From positions 4,089,959 through 4,153,958 of the forward strand of contig JACDOX010000009.1 of NCBI GenBank assembly GCA_014549065.1: DNA of 64,000 bases. The letters run 5' to 3'. Origin of the DNA: Cardinalis cardinalis (taxonomy: Eukaryota > Chordata > Aves > Passeriformes > Cardinalidae). The translations under genes were made by a program, and so were the position numbers. The notes beneath the pieces were generated by a model that saw only the letters and a list, made by a program, of their open reading frames with translations, was not told where the DNA came from and ran no database searches. Shown piece after piece: positions 12,397 through 24,698 of this stretch (the stretch's first letter is position 1; every line of letters starts with the position of its first letter).

Positions 12397-12472
12397 TAAA
12401 AAAATAATTGAGGAAATGTGTAAAACAGTATTACTATGCAGTTTTACACATTTTTCTTCAATTTAATTTTTA
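12397..12472. other. 76-nt imperfect hairpin, pre-miRNA-like
   Basis: A perfect 13-bp inverted repeat (12414-12426, aaatgtgtaaaac; 12441-12453, its complement) closes a 14-nt loop. The pairing continues outward. A G-U-tolerant six-pair block follows after a 2-nt bulge, then, past a small internal loop, another A/U block out to 12397 and 12472. About 27 pairs can form by eye. Overall length and geometry are those of an animal microRNA precursor, but the outer stem is AU-rich and weak. A palindromic relic of a small DNA transposon is the main alternative. No target-site duplication was found. Confidence 0.35.
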
Positions 12473-12546
12473 ACATTCTCTATTTCAGCTCCATTACTGT
12501 CCCTCTAGGAGCATGATTCCAACATTTAGATAATTAAAGCTCTCAC

Positions 12547-12661
12547 CATTTGACCTTAGAAGTGTCTCAGATGTGTAGTGGTCTGTAAGCCGGTACATCT
12601 GCAGAACACCATGCATTACTGCCCTGAAAGCAGTCAGACTCGCGTGGAAGTTGCATTGCAT
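12547..12661 (-). CDS. candidate internal exon, unidentified protein
   Basis: On the minus strand a tgtttagttcag acceptor precedes a 115-bp segment of 38 codons plus one base, ending at an ATG|gtgaga donor (phase 0 in, phase 1 out). The peptide reads FHASLTAFRAVMHGVLQMYR, then LTDHYTSETLLRS. The frame is open for about 55 codons in total. A second acceptor (actgctttcag) lies inside it, so the exon could be shorter. The segment has more CpG (including a gcg codon) than the flanks, a common property of avian coding exons. Its phases fit the candidate at 15294-15353 upstream and that at 6478-6647 downstream. No family was recognised. The alternative is a conserved noncoding element. Confidence 0.33.
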
Positions 12662-15293
12662 CTGAACTAAACATACCGCGGGAGTTTTACACCTGGCTTC
12701 ATCAGTCCTGTCTCAAGGATTTCTGCACCATCTGTGCTACAGGTACTCATGAAATAAGATTTACCTGTTACAGTTTTAGTACTGTAGATGTGTGTGACTA
12801 AATCAGAAAAAGTTTAGACGGGGGAGAGAATTTAAATATTTCCTATTTGGTTTTATTTTCTTTAGCTATTGCTTTTCTTGTGGTTGTTCATTACTGTTAC
12901 TCATGATTTACAACATCAAGGCCCATTTGTAAACTCTCAGCTTTAATTCTTACATCCAGATTTCAAGAAAAAGATTTAAGGTATGGTAACATTAAAAAAA
13001 AAAAAGNAAACTGGTCTTCCATTCAGGACAGCTCAACAGTTGAGACCTATTTAAAATATTTTTATGTAGTCACATACTTTCTGAGTTTGGATAAANAGAG
13101 AAATCTGGTGCATATTAACAATAACTTTGAAAGCTTAGTAATTATCACCAGAAATCATCTTTAAGCCTCCAGATAAACAATGAAATGTCACTTGGTTTCA
13201 CAACACAATAGGAATAATTTCTACTAATTATTCCTGTGATGAATTTTGCTCATTATCTTTTACTCGAAGAAAAGGAAACAGAAAAATCAATATTTCAGCT
13301 CACTTTTTTTTAATCTGGGAACTCTACTTATGTACTTTGCACAGTTATAAAGGGAAACAGAGGGCAGTCAAGGAAACTAAGAAATATTAAACTTGGAACA
13401 AATAGTGATTATCCATAAATGCAGCTGTCATCACCATGCAAACAACTGCTGATTCAGTGGAAATTTCTGTCCCTTACAGTCTTTCTTTAGAGATTCAGTT
13501 TTTCCTTTGCCTTAAAACAATCATCTTGACATCTTTTTTGGATGGATTATTTAGATTAATTTCTGTGTACATTCATCATCCCTTCTTTCTTCCTTTGCTC
13601 ATATAATGTCTAACTGTAACACTTGTTTCTTCCCACATTTGCTATTTAGCTTTGCATTTAGTTTTGCCTTTTTCAGTATCATCACTCAATCCCACCCCTT
13701 CTGATGTGAGATCTTTCCNGAGCTGTCTGAACACAGCTAGAAAAGCCAATGAGCAGTTTATGCACAGGCATCTTAACCTGGGGAATCACTTTGGTTGCAA
13801 ACGTTGGTCAACCAGGTTTTCACTTATACTGAAACTTGATTGACTGGGATGAAAGAGAAGATGTCAGGATTAGGACTATGATCAGCTGCTTTACGATCTT
13901 TAGGGCATTTAAAAGACTCAGTCAAAACATCTACTCCATCTAGAACATGTGGATGAATTAATGCAAAAATGAAATGCAATTAATGAAAAAAAAGAATCAG
14001 TGCTGTTGAAGACTAGAACTGATCAGAAATTTACTGTTAGAATGTTTTACCCTCCAAAGATCCTGATCTATCAGGAAGAAATGTTCCTATGGAGTGTGAC
14101 ACCTGGGGGAAGCCCAGCTTGGTCACCACTGGGCACCTATCCCAACCTCAACCAACTTTATGCTGCCTANAGTCCCACTTTTAAGCATATGAGGCTCTGA
14201 AATATTGACTCTGAGGTGAAATTAAAGAAAGTCAAATAATAGGATTGATTTTAGATTATTTTGTTTGTCTAAAGAAAGTTGACTAAGTTATGTATAGCAG
14301 TCTGTAGTTTTCNCAGAAAATTGGTACATCAGAGAATGGTTTAATCAGTTCTTTTTTCAAGGTACTTTTCTTCAGCAGAAAGAGATCNTCCTTTGGGAAT
14401 GACTGGTTCCTTCAATTTTTTAGAAAGCCTAAATTNGATTTCAATATAAAACTTTTAGACATGACAGCTTGGACAAAAGAATTATTCCCAAAATGACATT
14501 TAAAGTCATATATATGTTTATACTTATAATTACTGTTACAGTTGGGTATGTGTATTCATATATAATCACATACAGATATATACAGAGAGATTAATTTAAA
14601 TTATGCAAGAGATTGTGATCATTGATTTTCCTTTTTTTTAAGGATATAGTTTGGAAATCTCAATTTCTTGCAAGTGACAGTTACAGTTTTCATAGAACTC
14701 TGTGTAAAACAAATATTTTGCTTTGAAATCTGAAGTCTGCTAACCACAGATGGGAATGAGGTAGCATTCTAAGAGAGTTTCAGGGAAAACAGAGCATGAA
14801 ATTCAGAGTATTCCTGCAGTTATTATAGAAGAACAAAGCTGTTTTTAAAATGTTGAAAAATAGTATTTTCAAGAGTCATACCTTGCTGACTATATTCAGA
14901 TGCTTTTCATCAAAAGACTGCATGTACATAGAATAAAAACATCTAAATGCAATGCAGATTTTTCAGCCTCACAGTGTGGCTATGATATTACAAGACAAGA
15001 TGTACACTAATTTTCCATTGCTNGTTGAGCTGTTTCAGTGTGACAGTAAGTAATTTACCAATAGGTTTGGAACCAGATGTAAAGTGGCAGTGCAAGGTCT
15101 CCAGTGAAGTTATTACAAAACACTTACTTTCTTAGCTTCCAGTATAGACAGCTNTGGACCACATAATCCATCAATGAAATTGTTAACTAAATTAAATTCT
15201 GACTCATTTTAGAAATAAAATTTGATTTATGATATTTAGGAGGTCCTTTTAGTGTATTAGCTAAACACCCCACTGACCTCACAGTAGCCTCAC
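12662..15293. other. noncoding stretch, nothing firm
   Basis: AT-rich sequence with an A-run at about 12993-13004 and an imperfect TA/TATG-rich patch at 14510-14600. It would be an intron if the flanking candidate exons are real. Confidence 0.4.
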
Positions 15294-15353
15294 TTGCATA
15301 TAAGTTGGGAACAGAAAGCTCCTGAGTGAGTTCCCCACACTCATTAAAGAGTT
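15294..15353 (-). CDS. candidate short internal exon
   Basis: On the minus strand the acceptor caccactctgtcacag is followed by 60 bp (20 codons, phase 0 on both sides) and a CAA|gtgagg donor. The peptide contains LMSVGNSLRSFLFPTYMQ. A second reading of the same acceptor, phase 1, stays open longer and includes ELFNECGELTQELSVPN. It would end at an AG|gtcagt donor 26 bases further on. The two readings cannot both be right. I prefer the first only because its phases match the neighbouring candidates at 16900-17165 and 12547-12661. A 20-codon frame alone has little statistical weight. Confidence 0.2.
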
Positions 15354-16899
15354 CTGTGACAGAGTGGTGCTGGGCTCTCAAGTCTACCTTCACACCAATG
15401 GTCTAACTGCAACCTCCTTTGTCTCTACTCCCAGTGGAACAAATATAGCTGCATGCAACTTAAATTTATAAAGAAATTTGATATAGAAAAGTGAAGGAGA
15501 GATAAAAGAATTGGTAAATTCAAAAGCTGAGNTTGTATCTAGGCTGCATATCTTTATGACAGCAAAGAAAATAACTAGCTGTAAGCAGCTGAAGGACATT
15601 CTGCATTTTCAAATATGTNTGCTGCTCCAGCTCTCATTCCCAAGGTTGTTTACTATTGTGGCACCATGGCTTGTGATATCAAGTCATCTCATATAATACT
15701 ACTGACATTTTAGTGCATGTCAAATACATTTTAGGGCTGGATGAAAGCATTTTTTAAAAACATATGTCTCAATGTATTCCATTGCATTTCAAACATGGAG
15801 CAAGAGCAGCTTTGGAAATGTGCCTTTGCTACCTTTAAGAAACAGAAGGCTGAATTCCATGGTTACACCCTGGCATCTGCAGAGTTTTCTCTGCAATTCT
15901 GAGCAAAATGGGGGGTAAAATATTTTAAATCATTTNTCAATAACTGGACTATTTTAAGCATTTGGTCCCATTACTTGAGCACACAGTATGTTTAATTGTG
16001 TGACATTGGATGCAATCTCTGCCTATTTGTATGATNATAGCATGGTGAAAATATATGGCTAGATAGAAAAAAACATGTATATGTCTGATACTATTGGTTT
16101 TGCACTTTTGTGCTTATTTACTTGGCTACAAGTTATGCAATATATAATGATAAATTATGTACACATGACCCATAAATCCATCTCCAATTGTTAAANTTAT
16201 GAAGATGGGGTTAATTAAATTAAATTGTATTCTAAGTTACTATCACAGAATCTCTGAAGTAAAAATCTGTGTAAAAAAGATTATTTTGATTTACCTGAAA
16301 ACTGATGTCTAAAGAGAATTGAGAACAAAAGTGTTTTCTTTGGTTGTAATGGCAATGGAAAATCTATGTTTTCAATTGTCTGAATCATGTCCACTAGCAG
16401 TACTCAGAAATATGTACAGAATGAAGAGTAGCACTAGATCCCAAGGAGCACATGTAAGATATTTTATTTCAGAGCATCAGTTATACTACTGAAGTAGGAT
16501 ATTGAAGTTACCAGCTTATCAGAAAATTATGCACAATTTAACTTTTTTGGAGAATTTTGTCTCAGGCTTCCTAGTTAGTTGTTCAGTGACTAAATTTTTA
16601 GATTGCTGCCATGAGTTTGGTGCCTGGTTTCAGGACAGTGCTCTAGGAGACATAACTGCCAAATAATGAGATTTGCAAACTGTGCTGAGCTACTTAAGCT
16701 AGCCAGCAGGANCTGCTAGGAACAAAGCTGGGCTTAAGCTGTCCTCCAGTACTTACAACTTTAGTGCCAGTGGGACTCACAAAACTGAAACTCTACTGCA
16801 TACGGAGCTATTATTCATTTCTCATGAAAAGTTTCTGGACAAGCCAATGGGGATCCTCCCCTAACCTTTTATCCAATAATTCATTATTAAAGTACTCAC

Positions 16900-17165
16900 C
16901 CAGGCTGCAGGAAATGCAGATTCAATTGTCTCCTNTTCTTTATAGGATTCAACCCACTCCCTCATGTCCCAGAAGAACGTNATAATGGCCACACTATAGG
17001 CTATTCTGTGTAAAGGCTTTCTCAGTCCCATGAAAGCTGTTTCATGCTGTCTGAAATAATTGAAACTAGTGCTGGTGCTTTTGCAGTTGTAGTGTTCTAA
17101 GAATAATAATNGAAGAAAAGCTTGGTGGGGAAAGGTAATATCTCCTATAAGACCATCCAATGTAG
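16900..17165 (-). CDS. best candidate coding exon, unidentified protein
   Basis: On the minus strand, a textbook acceptor (ttgtccttttctcacag) is followed by 266 bp with exactly one open frame. It ends at a TGG|gtgagt donor that fits the consensus closely. Two bases complete a split codon, then 88 codons follow (phase 1 in, phase 0 out). Both other frames have stops. The peptide includes LIGDITFPHQAFL, HYNCKSTSTSFNYFRQHE, GLRKPLHRIAYSVAI and FFWDMREWVESYKE. These read like part of a soluble helical protein; no signal peptide or membrane span is evident. About 57% of codons begin with a purine. Three ambiguous bases fall inside (16935, 16981, 17111), one of which could be a stop if it were T; this is a denser N load than average and argues mildly against strong constraint. 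I cannot name the protein. Large uncharacterised vertebrate proteins such as KIAA0825 came to mind, but I could not verify any match. Confidence 0.42.
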
Positions 17166-18070
17166 CTGTGAGAAAAGGACAAGCTCAGGGTCATCTATGA
17201 CATTCCTCAGATCTACAGTAGAAATTTAATTTCAAAATAATACATTTAATGAAAAAGATGTAAGGCTAAAGAGAGAATTATTATGGCACCTGGAAATGTG
17301 GACTTTGTCCCTACTCTGTTAAGTACTTAGTACCCATCATTTATTCACGGGATTTAGGACTTGGCATTTAGACAGTTGAGTTAGATGGCTCTAGCTCCAT
17401 TGTTGTTATATCAATTCACTGTGTAAAANGGGAAAAAACAGGACATGCAGGTGGAAGCTGTAGACTATTACATTTTTTTCTAGCACAANNATTAAATAAG
17501 CTTCTTACCTGTCAGCACACATAGCTTTATGTCCTGGTAGCTTGGGAAAGATGTCCTCATCAAAGGCAATATGTCAGGTTTGTCAAATGTGTTTCAGTGA
17601 GTTATTTCAGATTGTCTCACCTTTATTTTATGTGGAACACTGTCTCTTTCCTGAAATTTCTCACACCAAGTGGCTTCTTTCAGCAGAAAACACCTGTTTT
17701 TCACCAGAGATGCTTGGAAACTGTTTTCTGTTTTGGGCTGGATGCTCTGGGATCTGCCNTTCTGGGTACTCACTTCCACAGTGGACACCTGCAGGGCTCT
17801 GCAGGTCTGAAGCATCCAGACTGGGCACACACGGAGCCCACCAGTGTNTCTGCAAGGACAGTGGGTGATGCTCTCAGCCCTGACTCCCAGCTCGGTTCTT
17901 CTGATGTCACTCCAAAGTGGCAGCTGTTATCTTGGTCTCTCCTTTTTTCTCCATTATTAATTTTCACTGGAAAATTAAAAACTTCTCCTGTGAAGTCAGA
18001 AGCCGTGTATGGTCGCCATGAGGGAATAACTCTGGAGGTATTAGCTGAAGTTTGGAGACTACGTTCTTAC

Positions 18071-18138
18071 TGTTTTTCAGAATTGCATGGAGAATGCCAG
18101 TTAAACAATGTCCATCNGCCAGGATAACATCCCAAGGT
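18071..18138 (-). CDS. candidate short internal exon
   Basis: On the minus strand the acceptor ttcagctgtatttgcag opens a 68-bp segment ending at ACA|gtaaga. One base, then 22 codons, then one base gives phase 2 in and phase 1 out. The final A joins CT of the candidate at 16900-17165 to form a threonine codon, so the two are phase-compatible across an intron of about 0.9 kb. The peptide contains PWDVILADGHCLTGILHAIL. The one ambiguous base (18116) falls in the third position of a GCN alanine codon and is therefore silent, as expected for coding DNA. Alternative acceptors just upstream would lengthen the exon, and a second frame is also open. Function unknown. Confidence 0.3.
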
Positions 18139-21100
18139 CTGCAAATACAGCTGAACTGTTGTCCAGACTGCCAATCCCTCATATGCTGGTAACAACCTTG
18201 TCATTATTGCTAAAAAAATTTACATTTCACTCTCCTTTATCTTGAAAAAATTAAGTACTGACAGCTGTAACCCTTAAATTTTTGGGCAACTTATAAAATC
18301 AGAGTGAATTCATTAATTTTTTGAAATAGATTTTCTCTAGGATTCTTTTATAGTCTAGCCTCGCTTTTAACTGATGAAATTTAGTTATATTTGAATTATA
18401 TAATTCCTTCCTGACCTGTTCTATTTTGCCTGTCATTGACAGAAACAGTTATATTATACAAAAAATCATGGGGTGAGGGNAATAAAATACAGATTAGCAC
18501 AAAAACCAAATATACTAATTCTTGGTTAATTAGTACAAAAGTTTTGTTAAAAAAAATAAGGTCATATAGGGAATCTTTGGCTGGAAATTCTATGCTGTAG
18601 ACCTTTAATAATAACAGAAAGCATAAAATACANTCACATCAAGGCTTAAATGTAGTTTGAAAAATAGTTAGCTTTGGAGGTCTCAATTTTCTTGTTGCAA
18701 TAGTGTTTGTTACACAAATATTTGTCATTAATGGTAAGCATTAAAATTAGAATTAAAACTCCATGGATTGGTCAAAAGTCCAGGTGATGTATGCTTATNC
18801 AATGTCCAAGGAAGCAAAGAATGCATTTCTGCTTGGCATTGTGGTGTCATTAACAAGGTCAAGGTTTTGCACAGAGCCCTCTCACTGCTGCTACAGGGCA
18901 GCTGTAAAGGAAGAACCTGTTGGGTGGCACTTAACAGTTTCTAGAGTTGGAAACACTTAGACCACTGGAAGTCTTGTCCCATCCACTTCTCAAAATAATG
19001 ATACTTCACAACAGGGTGTGATTTCCTGCTTACAGTGATGGCAATGCAGAAATATTGCCACAGCTTGTGGAAGTAGTTAGAGCTGAAATGCGCACCAAAA
19101 ATGGAGTTTTTCTGAGATGGCATCCTCCAGTGCAGGCAGATGCCATCCACTCAGCAAAGAGCCTTCTATGAGCTATAACAAAAACTTTTACAGGGAAATG
19201 AAGAAACTTTGCACTTGAAAATAGAGTTTTGTTTGTATTTTTTTATTTCTTATTTTGATCAAGCAAGTGTTTAAACTAATCCTCTTTGTACTTCAGAGTG
19301 TGTATTAAAGAAAAAACATTGCTATGAATCTTCAACTTAATGTAGTTTCATTTTAGTTGCTATATTAGCAATGTTACACCACTTATTTAGAGATGCTTTC
19401 ACATTGACAGACCACATTGTTCATCTCTACTATCATTTATATTAATTTTTATTTTTCCAGTGCTATTTAAATGCTTTTAACTTTCTGAGATATTTTAACA
19501 TTAGCAAAGTGTGACAATTAAACAATGATCAAAACAAACAGCTCAATATTTCTGATACTTCTATACTTCTTGTTGCTACCACTGTGAAAAATTATGATAC
19601 TTCGACCTTTCTTTCTGATTTAGAAAGAAAACATATTTTTATTTGTAAAATTTTTTTAATCTAAAGGAAACGCCATTTATGGACTGGACCTTGTTGCTCT
19701 GATACTATGGGGAGGCAGCTAACCATCACTTAGAAGAACCAGACACCTCCAGAAAATGTTTCTAAAATAGGTTTTTCACACTGTTGTGATAAATCATCAA
19801 CCAGAGATGATAATTCCCCTCCACTGCTTGGGAAATGTGTAACAGAAACTATTTTAGGCTTTGAAAGAACATTCAGTTGTCTGAAGCCTCATCCAAAATG
19901 GACCCAGATTCGAGATAATTTATTTACTTATTACTACTGCGAATAAGTGACTCTAAGTAGTTACAGCCAAAAAACTATCCATGCCATTGTTTACATTTGA
20001 GTAGATGGTNGGAAGGGAGCATTATTTTAATTTACACTATTTTAGAGTGCCCCAGAAGGGTTTATTTCATTTATTTTCTTTCTATATTCCTTCTATTGCA
20101 TTCCTCTTGTGGGTTTATATTTTTAAAAATCTAAAACATTGGCTCTCATCAATCTGTGTTTGCACCACTTCTGATTTTGTCCTAATGTCTTTAGGCAGAT
20201 AAATCAACTAATTACCTAAATCCAAGCAATTGCCAGACCTGCAGCAAACAAAGTATTGATAATCCTGATTAGCAGGTAAGGATGTTGGCTTTCTTTCCTT
20301 CTGGATGTTCTTTAAGAGTGGATTATGTTTCGAAAATAAAGCCATGGGGAGACTAAGCTTTAGAAAAACACATTTTCTGATCAATTACTCTTTTCCCAGG
20401 AGTCATATATGATAGATGTAATTTTTCTTGAACAGCAGAATCTAAATACCCTTAGCCTCGTTCTACGGCTTCCTCTCTAATTCCATTCAGAAAACTGCTC
20501 TGAGTATANTTGGGGCCCCTGATGCCACATTGTACTCCAGAGAATTACAGCAAGAACTAAACTTGTGATTTGTACTGTTCTGCATACAGACCACATTATG
20601 CAGCACTATTGTCAGACTAGGACAGCAAAACTTGGGAGGTTTTCCAATTATTTTCTTTCCCGCTTAAGACTCTTCAGTGATCTGAGCTCTGCTGAATTAC
20701 ATAAAAGATTCCTGGTGGCGGCAGCAACTCAGTCCATGGAAAACAGAGCATTCTGCCTTTTTCATATGAGAAAAATCTCACAGCTCCATAAGTCACAGGA
20801 TTTTGAACACTTACTTCAGGATGTCACAAAAATATTCTTCTTGGTTCAGCCATGCCATAAGTAGTCTGTGCTTCATGAGAAAAGAACATCCAATATTTAA
20901 TGTAATTTGACTGAGAACACCCAGGGAGAGCAGGAAACTTCTTTTATCTGTGTTTTCACCAATGTTAACTGAAGTACAGAAAAGGTTAAAGATTCCCTAT
21001 ACAGCAAAAGCAGATATACAGATGCTGCAAACCCTGAACCAGGCACAGTCCCAAATCTGTACAGCTGCATTCCTGTGGCTGGGAGCCATCAGCAGGGCCC

Positions 21101-22097
21101 AGCTGAGAAGAGGATGTGTCTGGTAAAAGCTTGGTTTCCTGATGGCCAGACTGCAGCTGTGTCATGGCCCTCAGGGATGAAATATGGACAGAAAAAGACC
21201 TGCACTGGCTGCCCTTGGGTCAGCACCATGCCCATCTGGAGTTTCCCAACCACGCATGCAGTCTGTGGAGAATCTGGATAAACTCAGGAAAACTTTATGC
21301 TTTGGAAGGTAGCAGTATGCCCATCTGTGTTTGTTGAAAGTCTAGGGAAAATTATTTCAGAAAATACGCAGCAACTTTACAGGCCCTGAGAGCTNTTGCA
21401 GCATGCATTTCTGAAGTATTCTGTAGATGTCCTGATCCATTGCATAAAGATATAAAAAGCCAGCAACACCAGACACGTGTCAAAGCTTTTAGGCATTTAC
21501 AGCTCAGAGAGAAATGTTTAGCACTGCTCATTAGTGGAGTTANCTGATATAAAAAAGGCAGTCCTGGGGTTCCTTCCTCAGTTTGCTTGCCTATGATAGC
21601 TTGCAAAATTGTTGCTTAAGTAAGCAATTAACTCATTGTGTTTCCCATTACATGTTTCTAAAATTGAGGGTGTACNTGCAGACCAGTCAATCTCCTCCTG
21701 CGGAGAGTTGAAACTCTCGAGTTTTCAAGTGGCGCTGGGCTCTTGTTTTTCCTTCCAAGTCTTGCATTATGTTGGGATATAACAGCTTTTCAGTGCAGTG
21801 GATGACAGGACCATTGTGTTGTGATGGGGTGTGTATGTGTGTGTAACCATGGCTACTTGCATTTTTCAGAACATTTTTTTCTTTTACATCACTGCAGTCA
21901 TACTTTTGGGGTTACATTATTTGGCTTCATTTAATTAATTTGTGAACAGGAGTCTTTGAAATGGAAGTCTTCTGTGATACAGTTTTCCACCATATCCTGT
22001 CTTCCTGACTTTGTGAAAAAGGGTTAGAGTTGAATTATTTACAATTTGATTGAACCTTTTAAAAGTTGATCATTTCTAGGCAAGTCTCCAAGCTCAC
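18139..22097. other. mostly noncoding; weak exon-like segments
   Basis: AT-rich sequence with no recognised transposon. Weak splice-bounded minus-strand frames lie at 18801-18901, 19034-19111 and 21381-21431, and a competing plus-strand frame at 19036-19170. They are treated as observations, not genes. Confidence 0.35.
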
Positions 22098-22220
22098 ATC
22101 TGCTGCTGACACTAAGAGCTGCTGTTCGTGACACTCTTCAGGAGAAGCATCCTTCCTTGAGATAAAGCCCAGCAAAGCCACCTTCACCCCTTTTATCACA
22201 GTGTGCAATGGGAGCAGGTC
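22098..22220 (-). CDS. candidate internal exon, unidentified protein
   Basis: The minus-strand frame is open from about 22238 to 22064 and reads like protein: LLPLHTVIKGVKVALLGFIS, then RKDASPEECHEQQLLVSAAD. About two thirds of its codons start with a purine, the strongest such bias among the candidates here. The exon limits are uncertain. A gactttggctcag acceptor at 22221 and a GAT|gtgagc donor at 22097 give 123 bp, phase 0 at both ends. An acceptor 12 bases earlier (gatgttggcag) would also keep the frame. The frame continues past the donor for 12 more codons to a TAA, so a terminal exon is also possible. The phase fits the candidate at 24699-24843. No family recognised. Confidence 0.35.
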
Positions 22221-24698
22221 CTGAGCCAAAGTCTGCCAACATCACTTAAATCTTTTCATCTACTTCAGTGTTACTGTTCAAGCCCTGCAGTAAGTGAGTC
22301 TTTCCCACTGTTAAGCAGCAAGCAGGAGGATCTGAGCTGAGGTAATGCAGAAGTATGGGGATACAGAGTAGTGCTGTGAGGTCTGTCAGTACATTCAGAG
22401 GGAATGTCACTTGGGAGACCCTAGCTAAGAGTTAGAATTGGTCTCTTAAAACCTGTTTTTCTGCCTTAGATGTAAAAGACACTGTCATTTATCTTCGCCA
22501 AAAAAAAAAGTTAAGCAAAACCAGTTCTTACAACTCAGTCAAGCAGCAAAGCTGTCTAACCTCTGACAGAAAAATACTGAAAGCACTAAAAAAAATTCTG
22601 CTGGTTTAATGACTGCCACTGTTTCCTTCAGATCATTTAAATCAGAATGAGACTTGGTGTAAACATTGGAGCAAAGCAGTATAAGCCTACAAAAAATCAG
22701 CAGAGCTCTTCCAACTGTGAATCTGGCTCCAGAGGCACATTTTGAAACTGATAAGTAATTTTTTTCAGGCTGGCTATTAAGAACAATCCATGACAATGGC
22801 TAATGGAAATACCCAGTTCCAAAACGTATTTCCTTCAAAAGAAATTGAGTTAATCAGTTATTACCATTAGCTGGCCTGCTTGGGCATAGCTTCCCCTGGA
22901 ATGTGCTGTCTGTGTGGATTCATAAAGCCTACCCTAAAGTACTAAATAGATTGTAGCATCAATTTTCATTCTGTTTTTACAGAGGACTACTTTTTACTTT
23001 ATTTATACATATTTATGTTTTATTGATCCCACCTTTTGACAGGACAGATGTCAGTTACCGATAGTTAAAAAAAAACACCACTAAAATATTAGACCAGTAT
23101 GAGGTGATAATGTGGTTTATATTGCCCAGCTGTCATACCAGCTTCCTGGCCAGGGAGTTGGAAGGATTTGTTAAAGAACAATAATTCTAAATTTGCCATA
23201 CTCATGAGTGCAATTAACTGAGAACAGACTTCAGGGAATAAGGAGTCTGCTGCTTCTGGCTAGGAAGTGATTAGTAACTGGCATAAAACTTCACTGTTCG
23301 GGCAAATTCAAGAGTGAGACATTAAAATGCTAGAATCATCTAAGCTCTCCTTATCACTACTTATGACTACTGACAACAGGCATGTTTGTGATATGACATG
23401 AAGCCAGAATTAACTTTACATTTAGAAATTTCTATTCTGCTCACACTTTATGAAGACAGTATTGCTGTCTGAGTGATTGGTTGTCAGTGCAGCTTTTTGC
23501 TTTGATGCACTCTTCTCAAGTCACATTTGTTTTTCACACAGTCTGTTTTCTCACAGTTCATGCTACCCTCATTAGTATTTTAACCAACGCTCAGAAGAGG
23601 TGCAGAGGAAACTGCTGCTTAGTTAAAGCTAACATTCAAACATCCTGACCCTGGAGCCATGGTGAATTTGCTTCTGCTGTCCCTTGAGACCTGCTCTGCC
23701 ATTTGATTCCCCAGCAGTGCAGACACGCAGGCAGCAGCCCAGTTGCCTGGCCCTGATGGGCAATGTCCCAGTGTGGTTGCTNCCCCATGTGCCCACACAT
23801 TCCCAGACCCCAGCACATCACAGCCTCAGAGGCTGTTGAAGGCAGTCTGTGAAACAGCTGTGGGCNTAGAGATGAAGGAGCAGACTGTGCCTTTACCTCA
23901 TCTACAAACTGCTCTTTAGCAGTGGTGTGGGTAGAGAGCCAAGCAATATTTTAGCTGTAGATGTGTGTCTCCCTTCCAGAACAATCCTTCTTTTTATGCA
24001 CAATATCAAGCCCAGAATAATGTGCCACTCAAGATGCTATTTTACCTGTTTTTTTATTCATGCTATTGGGGAGCCTTGTTCTAATCCCACTTTCCGTAAA
24101 AATTCATCCCTAAATGTGTTTCTTTCAGTCATAATCACTTCTTTTTTATGTCTTAGTGAGTATCTCATAATTGGCTCTTCTTGCATTCCATTTTTTTTCC
24201 AAATATCNTTCTCTCCCTCCTTCTCAGAGCAAATTTTTGACTTTTCAGGCACTCGAGACTTCCCCCCTTCCCAGGGTATTTCTTAAGGTTTTTACCACCA
24301 TCAACATTTCTTTCATCTTTCTATTCCACTAAAAAAACTGTCTAATATTTTNCTCCCTGTTTTTTTTCCCATCTGAGGCTGACGAGACTTTATGATCTGA
24401 TGGAAGAATAGTAAATGTTGTGATATCAGAGGGTAGATTGTAATACAGCTTTTGAGACAGATGTATCTTGTGAGCCCACTCTGAGCGAATAGGAAAGTAA
24501 ACACATATGTGAATAAGCACCAAATTGCTCAAGTTTCTTTAAGTGCAAGTGCAAAATGTTTCTGCCCAGATATATGGAAGAACTATGGGAAGAAACCATG
24601 CCAGAATTAGTTCATGGCGTGATAAATTACCTTTTATGAAGATGCAGGGACACTAAGGGAGAAAAGTGTAAAGGCAGGCCTGCTGAACCTGNGATCAC
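22221..24698. other. noncoding stretch with GC-richer patch
   Basis: AT-rich DNA, apart from a GC-richer patch at about 23630-23850. That patch has overlapping short open frames on the minus strand but no convincing splice sites. No repeat family was identified. Confidence 0.4.
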
